64,000 nt of DNA from Deltaproteobacteria bacterium (GTDB taxonomy: Bacteria > Myxococcota > XYA12-FULL-58-9): contig JACRCV010000034.1 in assembly GCA_016218825.1 (NCBI GenBank), positions 62,001-126,000 of the forward strand, in the 5' to 3' direction. The notes beneath the pieces were generated by a model, which was not told the DNA's origin, made no database searches, and saw only the letters and a list, made by a program, of their open reading frames with translations. This document shows, in pieces, positions 51,234 through 60,026 of this stretch (position 1 is its first letter; each line of letters starts with the position of its first letter). A program made the translations under genes and the position numbers.

Positions 51234-51467
51234 TCCCATCCTCCCCTCCATAGACCACGGAGGTTAGCGACTTCCCCCGGCAGGCGTCACACCTGCACCG
51301 AGAAGAGTGGTGCCGTTACACAGTGAGCTTGTGCATGGTAACCGTGCCTGTCCAGAGCGGCGTCGCGGGGCCCGAGCGATTCTGGCGACGCTGGGGTTCT
51401 CCTGGCATACTACGGCAGATCGGTTCACGACACCCCGGGGGGGGCAGTCACTCCAAGGAGAGACCTC

Positions 51468-53207
51468 ATGGAACACAGCAGGAGGGCCGGTCTCGCGCTG
51501 GCGATGCTCGTCGCCGGTTGTGCCGGGGGGGGCGGCGTGCGAAGCGCGGCATGCGACGCGGGCTCGGTCTTCGTCGACGGCAGAGGCTGCGTCCTCGTTT
51601 GCCGCGACGAGGACGACTGCGCGCCGGACGAGCTGTGCATCGATCGGGCGTGTACGCCGGTCGCCGGTGTGTGCAGCGCGGACGTCGAGTGCGCCACCCC
51701 GGGTGTGTGCGAGATCGAGGTCGGCGCGTGGTGCGAGGGGGCCGCGTGCCACTACCTGCCGCTCTCCTGCGTTCAGCCGCAACCGGTGAACCCGTGCGCC
51801 GAGTTGGCGGGGACCTGCGACGCCAACCGGCCCGGATGCCAGGGCCTGTCGTGCTGCGAGTACGCCCCGGCGTGGCCGGCCGCGAGCGGCGATCCGGCAC
51901 CCCCATGTCCCTTCGCCGGCGAGGACGACGGTGACGGGGTGCAGCAGCCGGCCGAGACCTGGAGCGGGCATTGCGACCACACCGGCACGTGCGCCGACTG
52001 CACGGACGCCAGCCAGTGCAACGACGGCAATGTGTGTACGCTGGATTCGTGCACGGCCGGCGGCGTCTGCAGCTACGCCCCGGCGTGGCCGACCACGAGC
52101 GGCGCTCCGTCTCCCCCGTGCCCCTTCACCGACGAGGACGACGGTGACGGGGTGCAGCAGCCGGCCGAGACCTGGAGCGGGCATTGCGACCACGTCGGCA
52201 CGTGCGCCGAGTGCGCGGACGCCAGCCAGTGCAACGACGGCAACGAGTGCACCCTGGATTCGTGCGTGGTCGGCGGCGTCTGCAGCAACGACACCGAGGC
52301 CTACCTTGGCCGGTCGTGCACCGTGGCCCAGCCCGATGACGGCGAGTGCACGGCGCAAGGACCGAACGCGATCGGCTGCGAGTTCATCCGTGGTCACTAC
52401 TGCGACACCGGCGACGAGTGCGCGACCGGCGAGTGCGCGGACCACCGCTGCTGCAATGACGCCTGTGTTGGCAACTGTAATCGCTGTGACGTCGCCGGCA
52501 ACGCGGGGACCTGCGTGCTGGTGGACACTGAATGCGGCGGCAACTGCGACGTCTGCGCCGCCTCCGGCAACTGCGAGGCGGTGGCGGCCCGGTGCACGGG
52601 CAACTGCGACACCTGCGTCGGCGCCGACAAGGCGTTCAGCTGCCAGGCGGTCGAGTCGGCCTGCGACGGCACCAGGTGCACCACCTGCACCGCGAGCGCC
52701 GCGAACCCCACGACGGAATTCAACTGCGTCTTCGACGCGGCTCGGGACGCGGAGTGCCCGGACGCGGGCACCGAGTGTTACGCCGCCGGCGAGTGTCGCA
52801 AGTCCCGGCTCGAGTACTGCACCTCGGGACCGGAGTGCATGGACGGTCTCTGCCTGGCGAACACCTGTCTGTGGAACGGCGCCATCGCGAGGCCGCAATG
52901 CAACGCCTATTCCACCGCCCACCCCGTCAACAGCGTCTGCATCGGGTACTTCGAGGTCACGGCTGGGGTGATTTCGTTGGCGGTCCAGTGTCTCTGCAAC
53001 AACGTAGACCTTTGTTACAAGGCCGCCGTCACCAGTACCGGGAGCATCTCGAACTATTGCGGACCGGCGAACTGCACCACGAACAGTGCCACGCGCCCGA
53101 TCGTCGGCTACGCCTACATCGGCAGTCGCGTTCCGACCTTGACCAACTACGACGGCGTCCCCAACGTTACTTACTGCACCGCCACCCAAGCCTGGCATGC
53201 ACCATAG
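51468..53207 (+). CDS. Cys-rich secreted lipoprotein with an internal 71-residue duplication
   Basis: 579 residues. Lipoprotein signal LAMLVAGC. The mature protein has more than fifty cysteines in patterns typical of myxobacterial Cys-rich proteins (C..C.D..QCNDGN.CT.DSC). Two adjacent 71-residue copies lie at about 132-273. A second Cys region with repeated G-N-C-x-x-C is at about 330-440. The C-terminal 120 residues have fewer Cys and end in a beta-rich region. It carries no enzyme motif. CAAGGAGAG precedes the ATG at 51468. It ends 18 bp before the ABC transporter start and may be co-transcribed. Likely surface-exposed and disulphide-stabilised. Confidence 0.82.
   Translation: MEHSRRAGLALAMLVAGCAGGGGVRSAACDAGSVFVDGRGCVLVCRDEDDCAPDELCIDRACTPVAGVCSADVECATPGVCEIEVGAWCEGAACHYLPLSCVQPQPVNPCAELAGTCDANRPGCQGLSCCEYAPAWPAASGDPAPPCPFAGEDDGDGVQQPAETWSGHCDHTGTCADCTDASQCNDGNVCTLDSCTAGGVCSYAPAWPTTSGAPSPPCPFTDEDDGDGVQQPAETWSGHCDHVGTCAECADASQCNDGNECTLDSCVVGGVCSNDTEAYLGRSCTVAQPDDGECTAQGPNAIGCEFIRGHYCDTGDECATGECADHRCCNDACVGNCNRCDVAGNAGTCVLVDTECGGNCDVCAASGNCEAVAARCTGNCDTCVGADKAFSCQAVESACDGTRCTTCTASAANPTTEFNCVFDAARDAECPDAGTECYAAGECRKSRLEYCTSGPECMDGLCLANTCLWNGAIARPQCNAYSTAHPVNSVCIGYFEVTAGVISLAVQCLCNNVDLCYKAAVTSTGSISNYCGPANCTTNSATRPIVGYAYIGSRVPTLTNYDGVPNVTYCTATQAWHAP
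51861..52286 (+). repeat. Two tandem 213-bp near-identical copies
   Basis: Units at 51861-52073 and 52074-52286, both starting TACGCCCCGGCGTGGCC. They encode 71-residue copies with DGDGVQQPAETWSGHCDH. Similarity at DNA level is much higher than between the older repeats at 44-47 kb, so this is a recent duplication. Confidence 0.85.
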
Positions 53208-53225
53208 CACCTCGCTCTGCTGGCC

Positions 53226-54206
53226 TTGAGAATCGGGACGACGGCCGTCGTGTTTCGGGGCGCTGCCTTGGGGTTGGCGTTGTCCGCCGCCACCGCCGCC
53301 ACCACCTGCGCCGCCAAGCAAGAGATCATCGTCTTCCACGCCCCGTCGTTGTCGCGCGCCCTCGACGACGTCGGCGCCGCCTTCATGAAGCAACACCCGG
53401 AGACCCGGCTGCGCTTCGAGGTCAGCGGCTCGCAGGTCGCGGCCCGCAAGCTCACCGAGCTCAACCTCGAGGCGGACGTGGTGGCGCTCGCCGACGCCGA
53501 CGTCATCGACAAGATGCTGCGGCCCGAGGTCGTCGACTGGACCCTGCGCTTCGCGACCAACGAGGTGGTGTTGGCGCACGCGGCGCACAGTCGCTACACC
53601 GAGGAGGTGACGACCGCCAACTGGCCGGCGGTGTTGGCGCGCAGTGACGTCCGCTTCGGGATCGCGAGCGCCGCGACCAGTCCGCTCGGCTACCGCACCC
53701 TCTTCGTGCTGCAGCTCGCGGCCACGCTCTACCAGACGCCGGGGCTGGCGGCGGCGTTGTCACGCCGGGTGGCTGCGGAGCACACCGCGCCGGACGAGGC
53801 CGAGCTCTTGGCGCTGTTGTCGGCCCGGGCCATCGACTATGCATTCTTCTACCGTTCGACCGCGGAAGACCATCGCCTGAAGCTCACCGCGCTGCCCGAC
53901 AGCATCAACCTCGGCACCCCGGCGCGCGACGCCGACTACCGCGCCGCCAGCGTCCCGGTCGTGCTCAAACACGGCGCGCCGCCGGTCGTGATGCGCGGCG
54001 CTGCGGTCTGGTACGGCCTGGCCGTGCCCCGCAAGGCGCCGCACCGCGACGCCGCGGTTCAATTCGTTGCCTTCCTGCTCGGTGACGCCGGCGGCCGTAT
54101 CCTCGAGCGCGTCGGCTTCAGGCCGGTGACGCCGGCCCTGTGTGCCGAATGGGCGTCGTTGCCGGTCGCGCTGCAGCCTCTCGCGCGTCCGCCCGGAGCC
54201 CCATGA
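53226..54206 (+). CDS. wtpA: Tungstate/molybdate-type ABC substrate-binding protein
   Basis: 326 residues from a TTG at 53226; a GTG eight codons later is another possibility. After a signal sequence, the core reads IIVFHAPSLSRALDDV, VSGSQVAARKLTEL, ADVVALADADVIDKML, FATNEVVLAHA, NWPAVL and DVRFGIAS. This order of motifs is that of WtpA/ModA-type oxyanion binding proteins, close to the tungstate group. It captures the oxyanion in the periplasm for the permease and ATPase encoded directly downstream (ATGA overlaps). Tungstate versus molybdate cannot be told from the sequence alone. Confidence 0.82.
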   Translation: MRIGTTAVVFRGAALGLALSAATAATTCAAKQEIIVFHAPSLSRALDDVGAAFMKQHPETRLRFEVSGSQVAARKLTELNLEADVVALADADVIDKMLRPEVVDWTLRFATNEVVLAHAAHSRYTEEVTTANWPAVLARSDVRFGIASAATSPLGYRTLFVLQLAATLYQTPGLAAALSRRVAAEHTAPDEAELLALLSARAIDYAFFYRSTAEDHRLKLTALPDSINLGTPARDADYRAASVPVVLKHGAPPVVMRGAAVWYGLAVPRKAPHRDAAVQFVAFLLGDAGGRILERVGFRPVTPALCAEWASLPVALQPLARPPGAP

Positions 54207-55423
54207 AGCTGTCGCTCACCAAGGCGGCCCTCGTCGTGCTCTGTCTGGGCGCGGTACATCTCGGTCTCGCCGCGATGCCCGGGGCGACGCTCAGTCCGGC
54301 GTGGAGCTTCGTGTTGTTCGCGACCAATCTCTACGTCGTCTACGCCGCGCTCCTGGTGAAGGTCGAGCGCAGGCCGGCCGGGCTCGCCATGTTCGCGGTC
54401 GGCTATCTGGTGCTCTTCCTGTTGCTGATGGTGCTCCTCGACAAGAAGCCGCTCTTCATCCTCCTGATCATTCTCTACGCCAGCGTCTTTCGCTCGCCGT
54501 TCTTGCTCGGCTGCTTCGCGATCTTCGTGCTCAGCTTCGTGGTGCTGCAACCCTACGCGCTCGAGACCTTCGTGCCGCTCGTCCTGATCTACCTCGTCGT
54601 CTGGCGGGTCCGCGACGCCAGTCGCTTCGCGCGCCTCTGCCTCACCCTCGGCCTGGTGATGTTCGCGGCGGTGCTGCTGCCGTTGTTTCACCTCGGCATT
54701 CAGGACTCGCTCCAGACCCTGGGGCACACGTTGGCGCGCCCCGACGTCCAGGAGGCGGTGTGGCTGTCGGTCGCGTCGTCGACGGTCGCGACCCTCTTCG
54801 TCGCCCTCTGGGGCATTCCGCTCGCCTACGCCCTGTCGCGCCTCGAGTTTCCCGGCAAGCGCCTCGTCGAGTCGCTCATCGACGTGCCCATCCTCGTGCC
54901 GCAGTCGGTCGCCGGCATCGCGCTGCTGGTGCTGTTGGGCCCGGCGAGTCCGCTCGGTGCGGCTCTGAATGATGCCTTCGGGGTTCAGATCGCCGGCCGC
55001 TTCGTGGGCATCGTCCTCGCCCAGGTCTTCGTGGCGTCGCCCTTCCTCATCAAGACGGCGCTCACCGCGTTCGCCGCGGTGCCCGAGACCCTGGAGATGG
55101 CGTCGCGGACGCTCGGGGCGTCGCCGGCGGTGACCTTCTGGCGCATCACGTTGCCGCTGGCGTCGCGGGGCGTCGCGGTGGGCGGCATCCTGGCGTGGTC
55201 GCGCGCCATCAGCGAGTTCGGCGCCGTGGTGCTGTTCGCGAGCGCGCCTTTGACCGCCCCGGTCCTGGTGCACACCGAGTTCTTGCGTGCCGGCGCCGCC
55301 GAGAGCCGCCCGATCGCGACCTTGCTGCTCATCATCTGTTTGTGGATCTTCATTGTGCTGCAGCTCGGCCAGACGCTCTTGCCCACCGCTCTCCAGGGCG
55401 CGGCGCGCGGCAGGCCGCGATGA
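54203..55423 (+). CDS. wtpB: ABC permease with extra N-terminal membrane domain
   Basis: 406 residues, against about 250 for WtpB/ModB. Residues 1-140 form about five additional transmembrane helices with no family I recognise. From about 145 a standard binding-protein-dependent permease domain begins, with the EAA loop around 295-318 (LEMASRTLGASPAVTF). It forms the channel for the oxyanion transporter with the ATPase downstream. Its ATG overlaps wtpA's TGA, and its TGA overlaps the ATPase ATG. The extension may be a fused uncharacterised membrane protein. Confidence 0.84.
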   Translation: MKLSLTKAALVVLCLGAVHLGLAAMPGATLSPAWSFVLFATNLYVVYAALLVKVERRPAGLAMFAVGYLVLFLLLMVLLDKKPLFILLIILYASVFRSPFLLGCFAIFVLSFVVLQPYALETFVPLVLIYLVVWRVRDASRFARLCLTLGLVMFAAVLLPLFHLGIQDSLQTLGHTLARPDVQEAVWLSVASSTVATLFVALWGIPLAYALSRLEFPGKRLVESLIDVPILVPQSVAGIALLVLLGPASPLGAALNDAFGVQIAGRFVGIVLAQVFVASPFLIKTALTAFAAVPETLEMASRTLGASPAVTFWRITLPLASRGVAVGGILAWSRAISEFGAVVLFASAPLTAPVLVHTEFLRAGAAESRPIATLLLIICLWIFIVLQLGQTLLPTALQGAARGRPR

Positions 55424-56199
55424 TCTCCATTCGGGCCCTCGAGCGGCGCTTCGGCGCCTTCGCGCTCGGACCGTTGAGCCTGGAGATCGGGCGCGGCGAC
55501 TATTGGGTGCTGCTCGGCCCGAGCGGCGCCGGCAAGTCGATGCTCCTGCACCTCCTGGCCGGCGTCTTCAAGCCCGACGCCGGCGTGCTCTGCGTCGACG
55601 ACCGCGACGTGACCTCGACCCCGCCTGAAGAACGCCGCGTCGGCCTGGTCTTCCAACAGTCGGCGCTCTTCCCCCACCTCAGCGTGACCGACAACCTGGC
55701 TTACGCGCTGACGGTACGAGGCGTGACCGCGGCCGAGAGGCGACGGCGGACCGACGAGATCGTGAGCGCCCTCGGCATCGGCGCGTTGTTGCACCGCCCG
55801 GTCGCGACGTTGTCGGGCGGCGAGGCGCAGAAAGTCGCCATCGGCCGAGCCCTCGCCGGTCGTCCGCAGCTGTTGCTCCTCGACGAGCCTCTCGGACCCA
55901 TCGACCACAACGCCCGCCTCGAGCTGCAAGAGGAGCTCAAGCGGGTGCACCGCACCTTCGGGCTGACGACGCTGCACGTCACCCACAGCCGCGACGAGGC
56001 CTTCGCGCTCGGCTCGCACCTCGCGATCTTGCAGAACGGCCGCATCGTCCAGGCGGGCGCCGCCGACGCGGTGCAGGCCGCGCCCCGTTGTTCGTTCGTG
56101 GCCCTGTTCTTGGGGTTGGACGCGGCGGCCGGCGCGCCGCGCTGCCAGCGATCTTGTCTCACCACCCCCGGCAGCTGCGACCACCCCGCCGGCGCCTGA
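55420..56199 (+). CDS. wtpC: ABC transporter ATPase (tungstate/molybdate type)
   Basis: 259 residues. Walker A GPSGAGKS (33-40), Q-loop Gln79/80, signature LSGGE (131-135), Walker B LLLLDEP with catalytic Glu156, and switch His in VTHS. It powers oxyanion uptake with the two upstream genes. It is shorter than ModC because no TOBE/Mop regulatory domain follows. The last about 30 residues contain four Cys in a short tail (CQRSCLTTPGSC), which is unusual. ATGA overlap with the permease shows tight coupling. Confidence 0.88.
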   Translation: MISIRALERRFGAFALGPLSLEIGRGDYWVLLGPSGAGKSMLLHLLAGVFKPDAGVLCVDDRDVTSTPPEERRVGLVFQQSALFPHLSVTDNLAYALTVRGVTAAERRRRTDEIVSALGIGALLHRPVATLSGGEAQKVAIGRALAGRPQLLLLDEPLGPIDHNARLELQEELKRVHRTFGLTTLHVTHSRDEAFALGSHLAILQNGRIVQAGAADAVQAAPRCSFVALFLGLDAAAGAPRCQRSCLTTPGSCDHPAGA

Positions 56200-56266
56200 T
56201 TGGCCGCGGGATGCGGGGGCATCTCGAGGCTCGAACAGCCGCGGCGTTCGTGGCACCCTTGCGGGC

Positions 56267-57343
56267 ATGCAGCCGGAGCGCCTGCCGTTCTCCAAGATCT
56301 TCGACTCGCCGTTCATCTCGCTGGACGAGACCAGCATCGAGATGGCGTCGATCTTGTTCTTGTTCCTGGCGGTGGTGCTGATCGCCAACGTCGAGCGCCG
56401 CCGCCAGCTCATCCGCCACGCGGTCCAGGTGGCGTCGTTCCTGGTGTTCTACTACTTCGTCTACTCCTGCCTCGGCGTGTTCGGCATGATCCGCAACGGC
56501 CTCTACGGCATGACGCTGCTCGGCACGGTGTACTCCGAGTCGTTCTATTGGCTGGCGTTGCCGGCCACCGTCATCGCCGTGACCCTGCTGATGGGGCCGG
56601 TGTTCTGCAGTTGGATCTGTCCCACCGGCACGATCCAAGAAGCCGCCGGCTGGGCGCGGCGGCGGGTCCTGCCCAAACGGGCGGCCTCGGGTCGCTTGTC
56701 GCTGGCGCTGCTCGGGGTCTTCCTCGCCGCCTTCATCGCGATCACCGTCCACGCGAGCCTGAGCAAGGAGATGTTCATCGAGGACTCCAGCCTGCACTGG
56801 GCGGCGGCGCTGTTGCTGTTGTGCTACCTGGTCGTTCTCGGGGTCGTCGATGACCTGCCGATCCGCACCCTGCGGCTGTTCTCGGTGCTCGCGATCTTGG
56901 TGACCGCGGTGTCGCACGTCAACATCACCTCGCCGATGCACTTCGCGTTCACCGCCCGCAACGACCCGGCGTCGCAGACCTCGACCTTGGTGATCCTCCT
57001 GGCCTCGATGGTCGTGGCGCGCTCCTGGTGCCGCTATCTGTGCCCGTGGGGCTACGTCATGAGCGTGCTGCACCGCCTGTCGCGGGTGAAGATCGCCAAG
57101 GCGCACGACCGGTGCTCGGGCTGCCACGACTGCCTCGGGGTCTGCGACGTCGACGCGGTCACGGCCGACGGCGTCCGCCACGAGCACTGTCAGCTCTGCT
57201 ACGCCTGCATCGACGGCTGCAAGACCGGCGCCTTGACCCTGGTCGACGTCTGGCAACGGCCACCGACCAAAGGTTTGCCCGTCCTGCCCGGGCCGACGGC
57301 CGCGTCCGCCGATGCCGAGCGGCGCGCGAGGCGCGCAAAGTGA
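56267..57343 (+). CDS. NapH-like membrane ferredoxin
   Basis: 358 residues. About six transmembrane helices with FCSWICPTG (Cys114/118) and YLCPWG (Cys255/259), the paired motifs of NapH/NosR/RdxA-type proteins. Two C-terminal 4Fe-4S sites follow: Cys283/286/289/293 and Cys308/311/314/318. It belongs to the same broad family as the polyferredoxin at 31.5 kb but is shorter and lacks the NapG-like half. The stop overlaps the start of a PQQ-type propeller gene (GTGA). Together they may move electrons from quinol to the propeller protein; that is inference. Confidence 0.85.
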   Translation: MQPERLPFSKIFDSPFISLDETSIEMASILFLFLAVVLIANVERRRQLIRHAVQVASFLVFYYFVYSCLGVFGMIRNGLYGMTLLGTVYSESFYWLALPATVIAVTLLMGPVFCSWICPTGTIQEAAGWARRRVLPKRAASGRLSLALLGVFLAAFIAITVHASLSKEMFIEDSSLHWAAALLLLCYLVVLGVVDDLPIRTLRLFSVLAILVTAVSHVNITSPMHFAFTARNDPASQTSTLVILLASMVVARSWCRYLCPWGYVMSVLHRLSRVKIAKAHDRCSGCHDCLGVCDVDAVTADGVRHEHCQLCYACIDGCKTGALTLVDVWQRPPTKGLPVLPGPTAASADAERRARRAK

Positions 57344-58815
57344 GGCGCGCGGCGTGCGGCTTGACGCTGGCGCTCGTCACCCTGCTCCCGGTGACCGCGC
57401 GGGCCGGCGGCGACTGGCCGATGTTTCGCGCCAACCCCGCCAATCAGGCTTCGGCGGTGCTCGTCGCCGGCGCGAGCCCGGCGGCCCGTGCCTGGACCTT
57501 CGACGGCGGCGGCAGGGTCTTTGGCTTCGAGCCCGGCATGACGGTGTGGTCGTCGCCGGCGCTCGGGGTCGCCGGCGGCCGCGCGGTGCTCGTCGCCGGC
57601 TCCTACGATCACAACGTCTACGCCGTGGACGCCGCGAGCGGCGAGCGGTTGTGGAGCTACACCACCGGTGACGGGGTCTACTCGGCCCCGGTGCTCTGGA
57701 ATGGCCCGGCGGGGCTGGTGGCGTTTGCGGCGTCGAGCGATCGGATGTTGTACGCGCTCGACGCGGCCTCGGGCCGGCGTTTGTGGATCTACGCGGTCGC
57801 CGACTTTCGCCCGACCTTGGGCGGCGCCCGGCTCTCCGCACCTGCGGTCGGCACCGCTCGTGGCCGGGCCGCGGTCTTCTTCGGCCACTGGGTGTGGGAT
57901 CGCTCGCTCGCCGGCAATCAACAAGAAGGCGGGGTCACCGCGCTCGACGCCGAGAGCGGCGCGGTGCTCTGGAAGCGGTTGCTCGGCGACAACGAGCTGA
58001 CGGCGCCGATCTTCGTCGCGGGCGGCCATGGAGGCCGGGGCGGCACGTTGTATCTCGGCTCGACCGACGGCAGTCTCGCGGCGCTCGACGCCGATCACGG
58101 CGAGGTCCTCTGGCGGCGCACCGAGCTCGACGCCATCCGCAGCGCGCCGGCGGCCGCGACCGCGATGCGCCCGCTTCGCTTGCTGACCGCCTCCAAGGCC
58201 GGGCTGGTGCGCTGTCTGGACGCCGCGACCGGCGCCGAGGCTTGGCGCTATCAGGTGGGTGACTGGGTCACGGGCTCGCCCGCCGTGCTCCGGGTCCGCG
58301 AGCGCGATCTCGTGGTGCTGGGCTCCTACGATCGCAGCCTCTACGCGCTCGACGTCCTCGACGGCTCGCTGGTGTGGCGCACCTTCACCCGCGGCGGCAT
58401 CCACGCGTCGCCGGCGGTGGCGGCCACGGAGCGGGGGCCGGTGGTGCTGACGTCGTCGTGGGACCACCACCTCTACGCCGTCGACGCCAAAGACGGCGCC
58501 ATCCTCGGCAAGCGCTACACCGGCCGGCCGCTGTGGGACACGGTCGGCCTCGAGAACAGCAACTGGTCGTCGCCGGTCGCCGCGGTGCTCAACGGCGTCG
58601 GGATGAGCTACGTCGGCTCCTACGACGGCAAGCTCTACGCGTTGCCGCTCGCCGAGCTGCTCGACGGGCGCGGCCATTTCGAGCGCTCGAACCTCGCGTT
58701 CTGGCTGTCGTTCCCGATCTCGCTGTCGCTCGTCACTCTGGTGGCGCTGCTTCTCACCTGGCGCCACCGCCGCCGCGGGCCGCCTACGGCGTCTTCCGCC
58801 GCCGCAGGCGCGTGA
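57340..58815 (+). CDS. Membrane-anchored PQQ-type beta-propeller
   Basis: 491 residues, GTG start overlapping the ferredoxin stop. Sec signal (GLTLALVTLLPVTARA), then about eight PQQ-enzyme-like blades (VYAVDAASGERLWSY, LYALDAASGRRLWIY and so on), and a C-terminal transmembrane helix with a basic tail. Such blades occur in quinoprotein dehydrogenases and in BamB-like scaffolds. I see no dedicated PQQ-binding Cys pair or haem motif, so it may be a scaffold rather than an enzyme. The tail faces the cytoplasm. It overlaps the opposing ankyrin gene by 32 bp. Confidence 0.8.
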   Translation: MRRAACGLTLALVTLLPVTARAGGDWPMFRANPANQASAVLVAGASPAARAWTFDGGGRVFGFEPGMTVWSSPALGVAGGRAVLVAGSYDHNVYAVDAASGERLWSYTTGDGVYSAPVLWNGPAGLVAFAASSDRMLYALDAASGRRLWIYAVADFRPTLGGARLSAPAVGTARGRAAVFFGHWVWDRSLAGNQQEGGVTALDAESGAVLWKRLLGDNELTAPIFVAGGHGGRGGTLYLGSTDGSLAALDADHGEVLWRRTELDAIRSAPAAATAMRPLRLLTASKAGLVRCLDAATGAEAWRYQVGDWVTGSPAVLRVRERDLVVLGSYDRSLYALDVLDGSLVWRTFTRGGIHASPAVAATERGPVVLTSSWDHHLYAVDAKDGAILGKRYTGRPLWDTVGLENSNWSSPVAAVLNGVGMSYVGSYDGKLYALPLAELLDGRGHFERSNLAFWLSFPISLSLVTLVALLLTWRHRRRGPPTASSAAAGA

Positions 58816-59884
58816 TCGCCCACAGCGCGATGATGACGAGCGGCGCGGCGAGGTAGGCCAGGTATTGGATCGCGGCGGGTGGCGCGCGCAGGCTGACGGT
58901 GGCGACTTTGATCTTGCCCTGATCTTCCGGCGTCACCCCGCGGCGGGCGTCGATCGGCAGCTCGAGGTGCGAGACCACCGTGCCGCCGCCGCGCGTCAAG
59001 CGCAGCGTCGCGACGCCGGCGTCACCGCTCTGCGCCGGGTCGCGCGCCAAGGTCAGGACGTAGTCGACGAGCTCGGCCGGATTCAGCACGACCGGTGGCG
59101 CCGGCGCGACCGTCACCGTGGCGAAGTCGGTCTCGGCCTCGAGCCGCAACGCGTCGACGGGGTGTGGGGTCACGTTGCGCACCGCCACCACGAAGGTGGC
59201 GCTCGGCCCGGCGAGCCTGATGAACGGCGCCTGGGGATAGACGACGACGGCCGGCTTCTCGGCGTCCGCGGCCGCGGCCATTTGCACCGGCTGGATGCCG
59301 TTGTGGGCCGGCGCGAAGGGATCGGCGCCGGCGTCGAGCACCGCCTGCGCCACGCCCTTGGTGTACACCAGGTGCAGCGGCGTCATGCCGCGCTTGTCGA
59401 CGACGCCGGGCTTGAGCCCGACCTTGAGCAGCAGCTTGACGACAGCCGGATCGCTCGCCTCATGGAGCGCCGACATCCCGTACATGTTGCGGGCGTCGAG
59501 GTTGGCGCCGCGGCCGAGGAGGAGCTCGACCAGCTCGGCCTCGCCGGCCAGCGCCGCGACCAAGAGCGGCGTCATGTCGTAGTAGGCGCGGGCCTCGAGG
59601 TTGGCGCCACGGTCGACGAGCAGGCGCGCCGCGGCTTTGTGCCCGGAGATCGCGGCCCAATGCAGCGGGGTGCGGTCGAAGCGGTCCCGTGCCTCGATGG
59701 GAGCCGCCTGCGCGAGGAGCGCCGCGACGGTCGAGGTCGCGCCGTCCTGCGCCGCGAGGTGCAGCAACGTCAGGCCGTCCTCGTCCTTCGCGCTCAGCTC
59801 CTCCTTGGCAAAAGGTGCGCGCTCCAAGCACGATGTGGGTGCCAGTAGGACAAACAGGACCGCTCCGGTCCACGCACGCGTCAC
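58784..59884 (-). CDS. Ankyrin-repeat envelope protein with C-terminal anchor
   Basis: 366 residues from the GTG at 59884, which follows GAGGGG. Hydrophobic N-terminus with APTSC, a poor but possible lipobox. About five ankyrin repeats (about 30-210; for example GLTLLHLAAQDG, RTPLHWAAISG). A following beta domain resembles the NEW3/alpha-galactosidase-like type. A C-terminal transmembrane helix carries a basic tail. Ankyrins outside the cytoplasm are uncommon in bacteria and mediate protein binding. It is convergent with the PQQ propeller gene and divergent from the PKD-domain gene (142 bp). Confidence 0.78.
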   Translation of the reverse strand: MTRAWTGAVLFVLLAPTSCLERAPFAKEELSAKDEDGLTLLHLAAQDGATSTVAALLAQAAPIEARDRFDRTPLHWAAISGHKAAARLLVDRGANLEARAYYDMTPLLVAALAGEAELVELLLGRGANLDARNMYGMSALHEASDPAVVKLLLKVGLKPGVVDKRGMTPLHLVYTKGVAQAVLDAGADPFAPAHNGIQPVQMAAAADAEKPAVVVYPQAPFIRLAGPSATFVVAVRNVTPHPVDALRLEAETDFATVTVAPAPPVVLNPAELVDYVLTLARDPAQSGDAGVATLRLTRGGGTVVSHLELPIDARRGVTPEDQGKIKVATVSLRAPPAAIQYLAYLAAPLVIIALWAITRLRRRKTP

Positions 59885-59899
59885 GGACCCCTCGTTTCC

Positions 59900-59929
59900 T
59901 TGAGAGCCATCGCGGTCGGAGACTATACT
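59900..59929 (+). promoter_or_regulatory. Promoter of the PKD-domain protein gene
   Basis: TTGAGA (59900-59905), 18-nt spacer, TATACT (59924-59929); both hexamers match five or more of six. The start codon is about 90 nt downstream. A TATAGT on the opposite strand (59922-59927) overlaps it and may serve the ankyrin gene. Confidence 0.5.
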
Positions 59930-60026
59930 CACGAGGTTGTACTTTGAAGCGCGTGGCACACGCCGCCGCGGGTTGAAGACCGGGCATGCGCTCGGCGCGT
60001 GCGGCCCATGAGGATGTGAGGGATCC

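Noticed and set aside
57340-58815. PQQ-dependent dehydrogenase
   Set aside because: No paired Cys near the PQQ site or haem motif was visible, and a C-terminal membrane anchor is unusual; called a PQQ-type propeller only.
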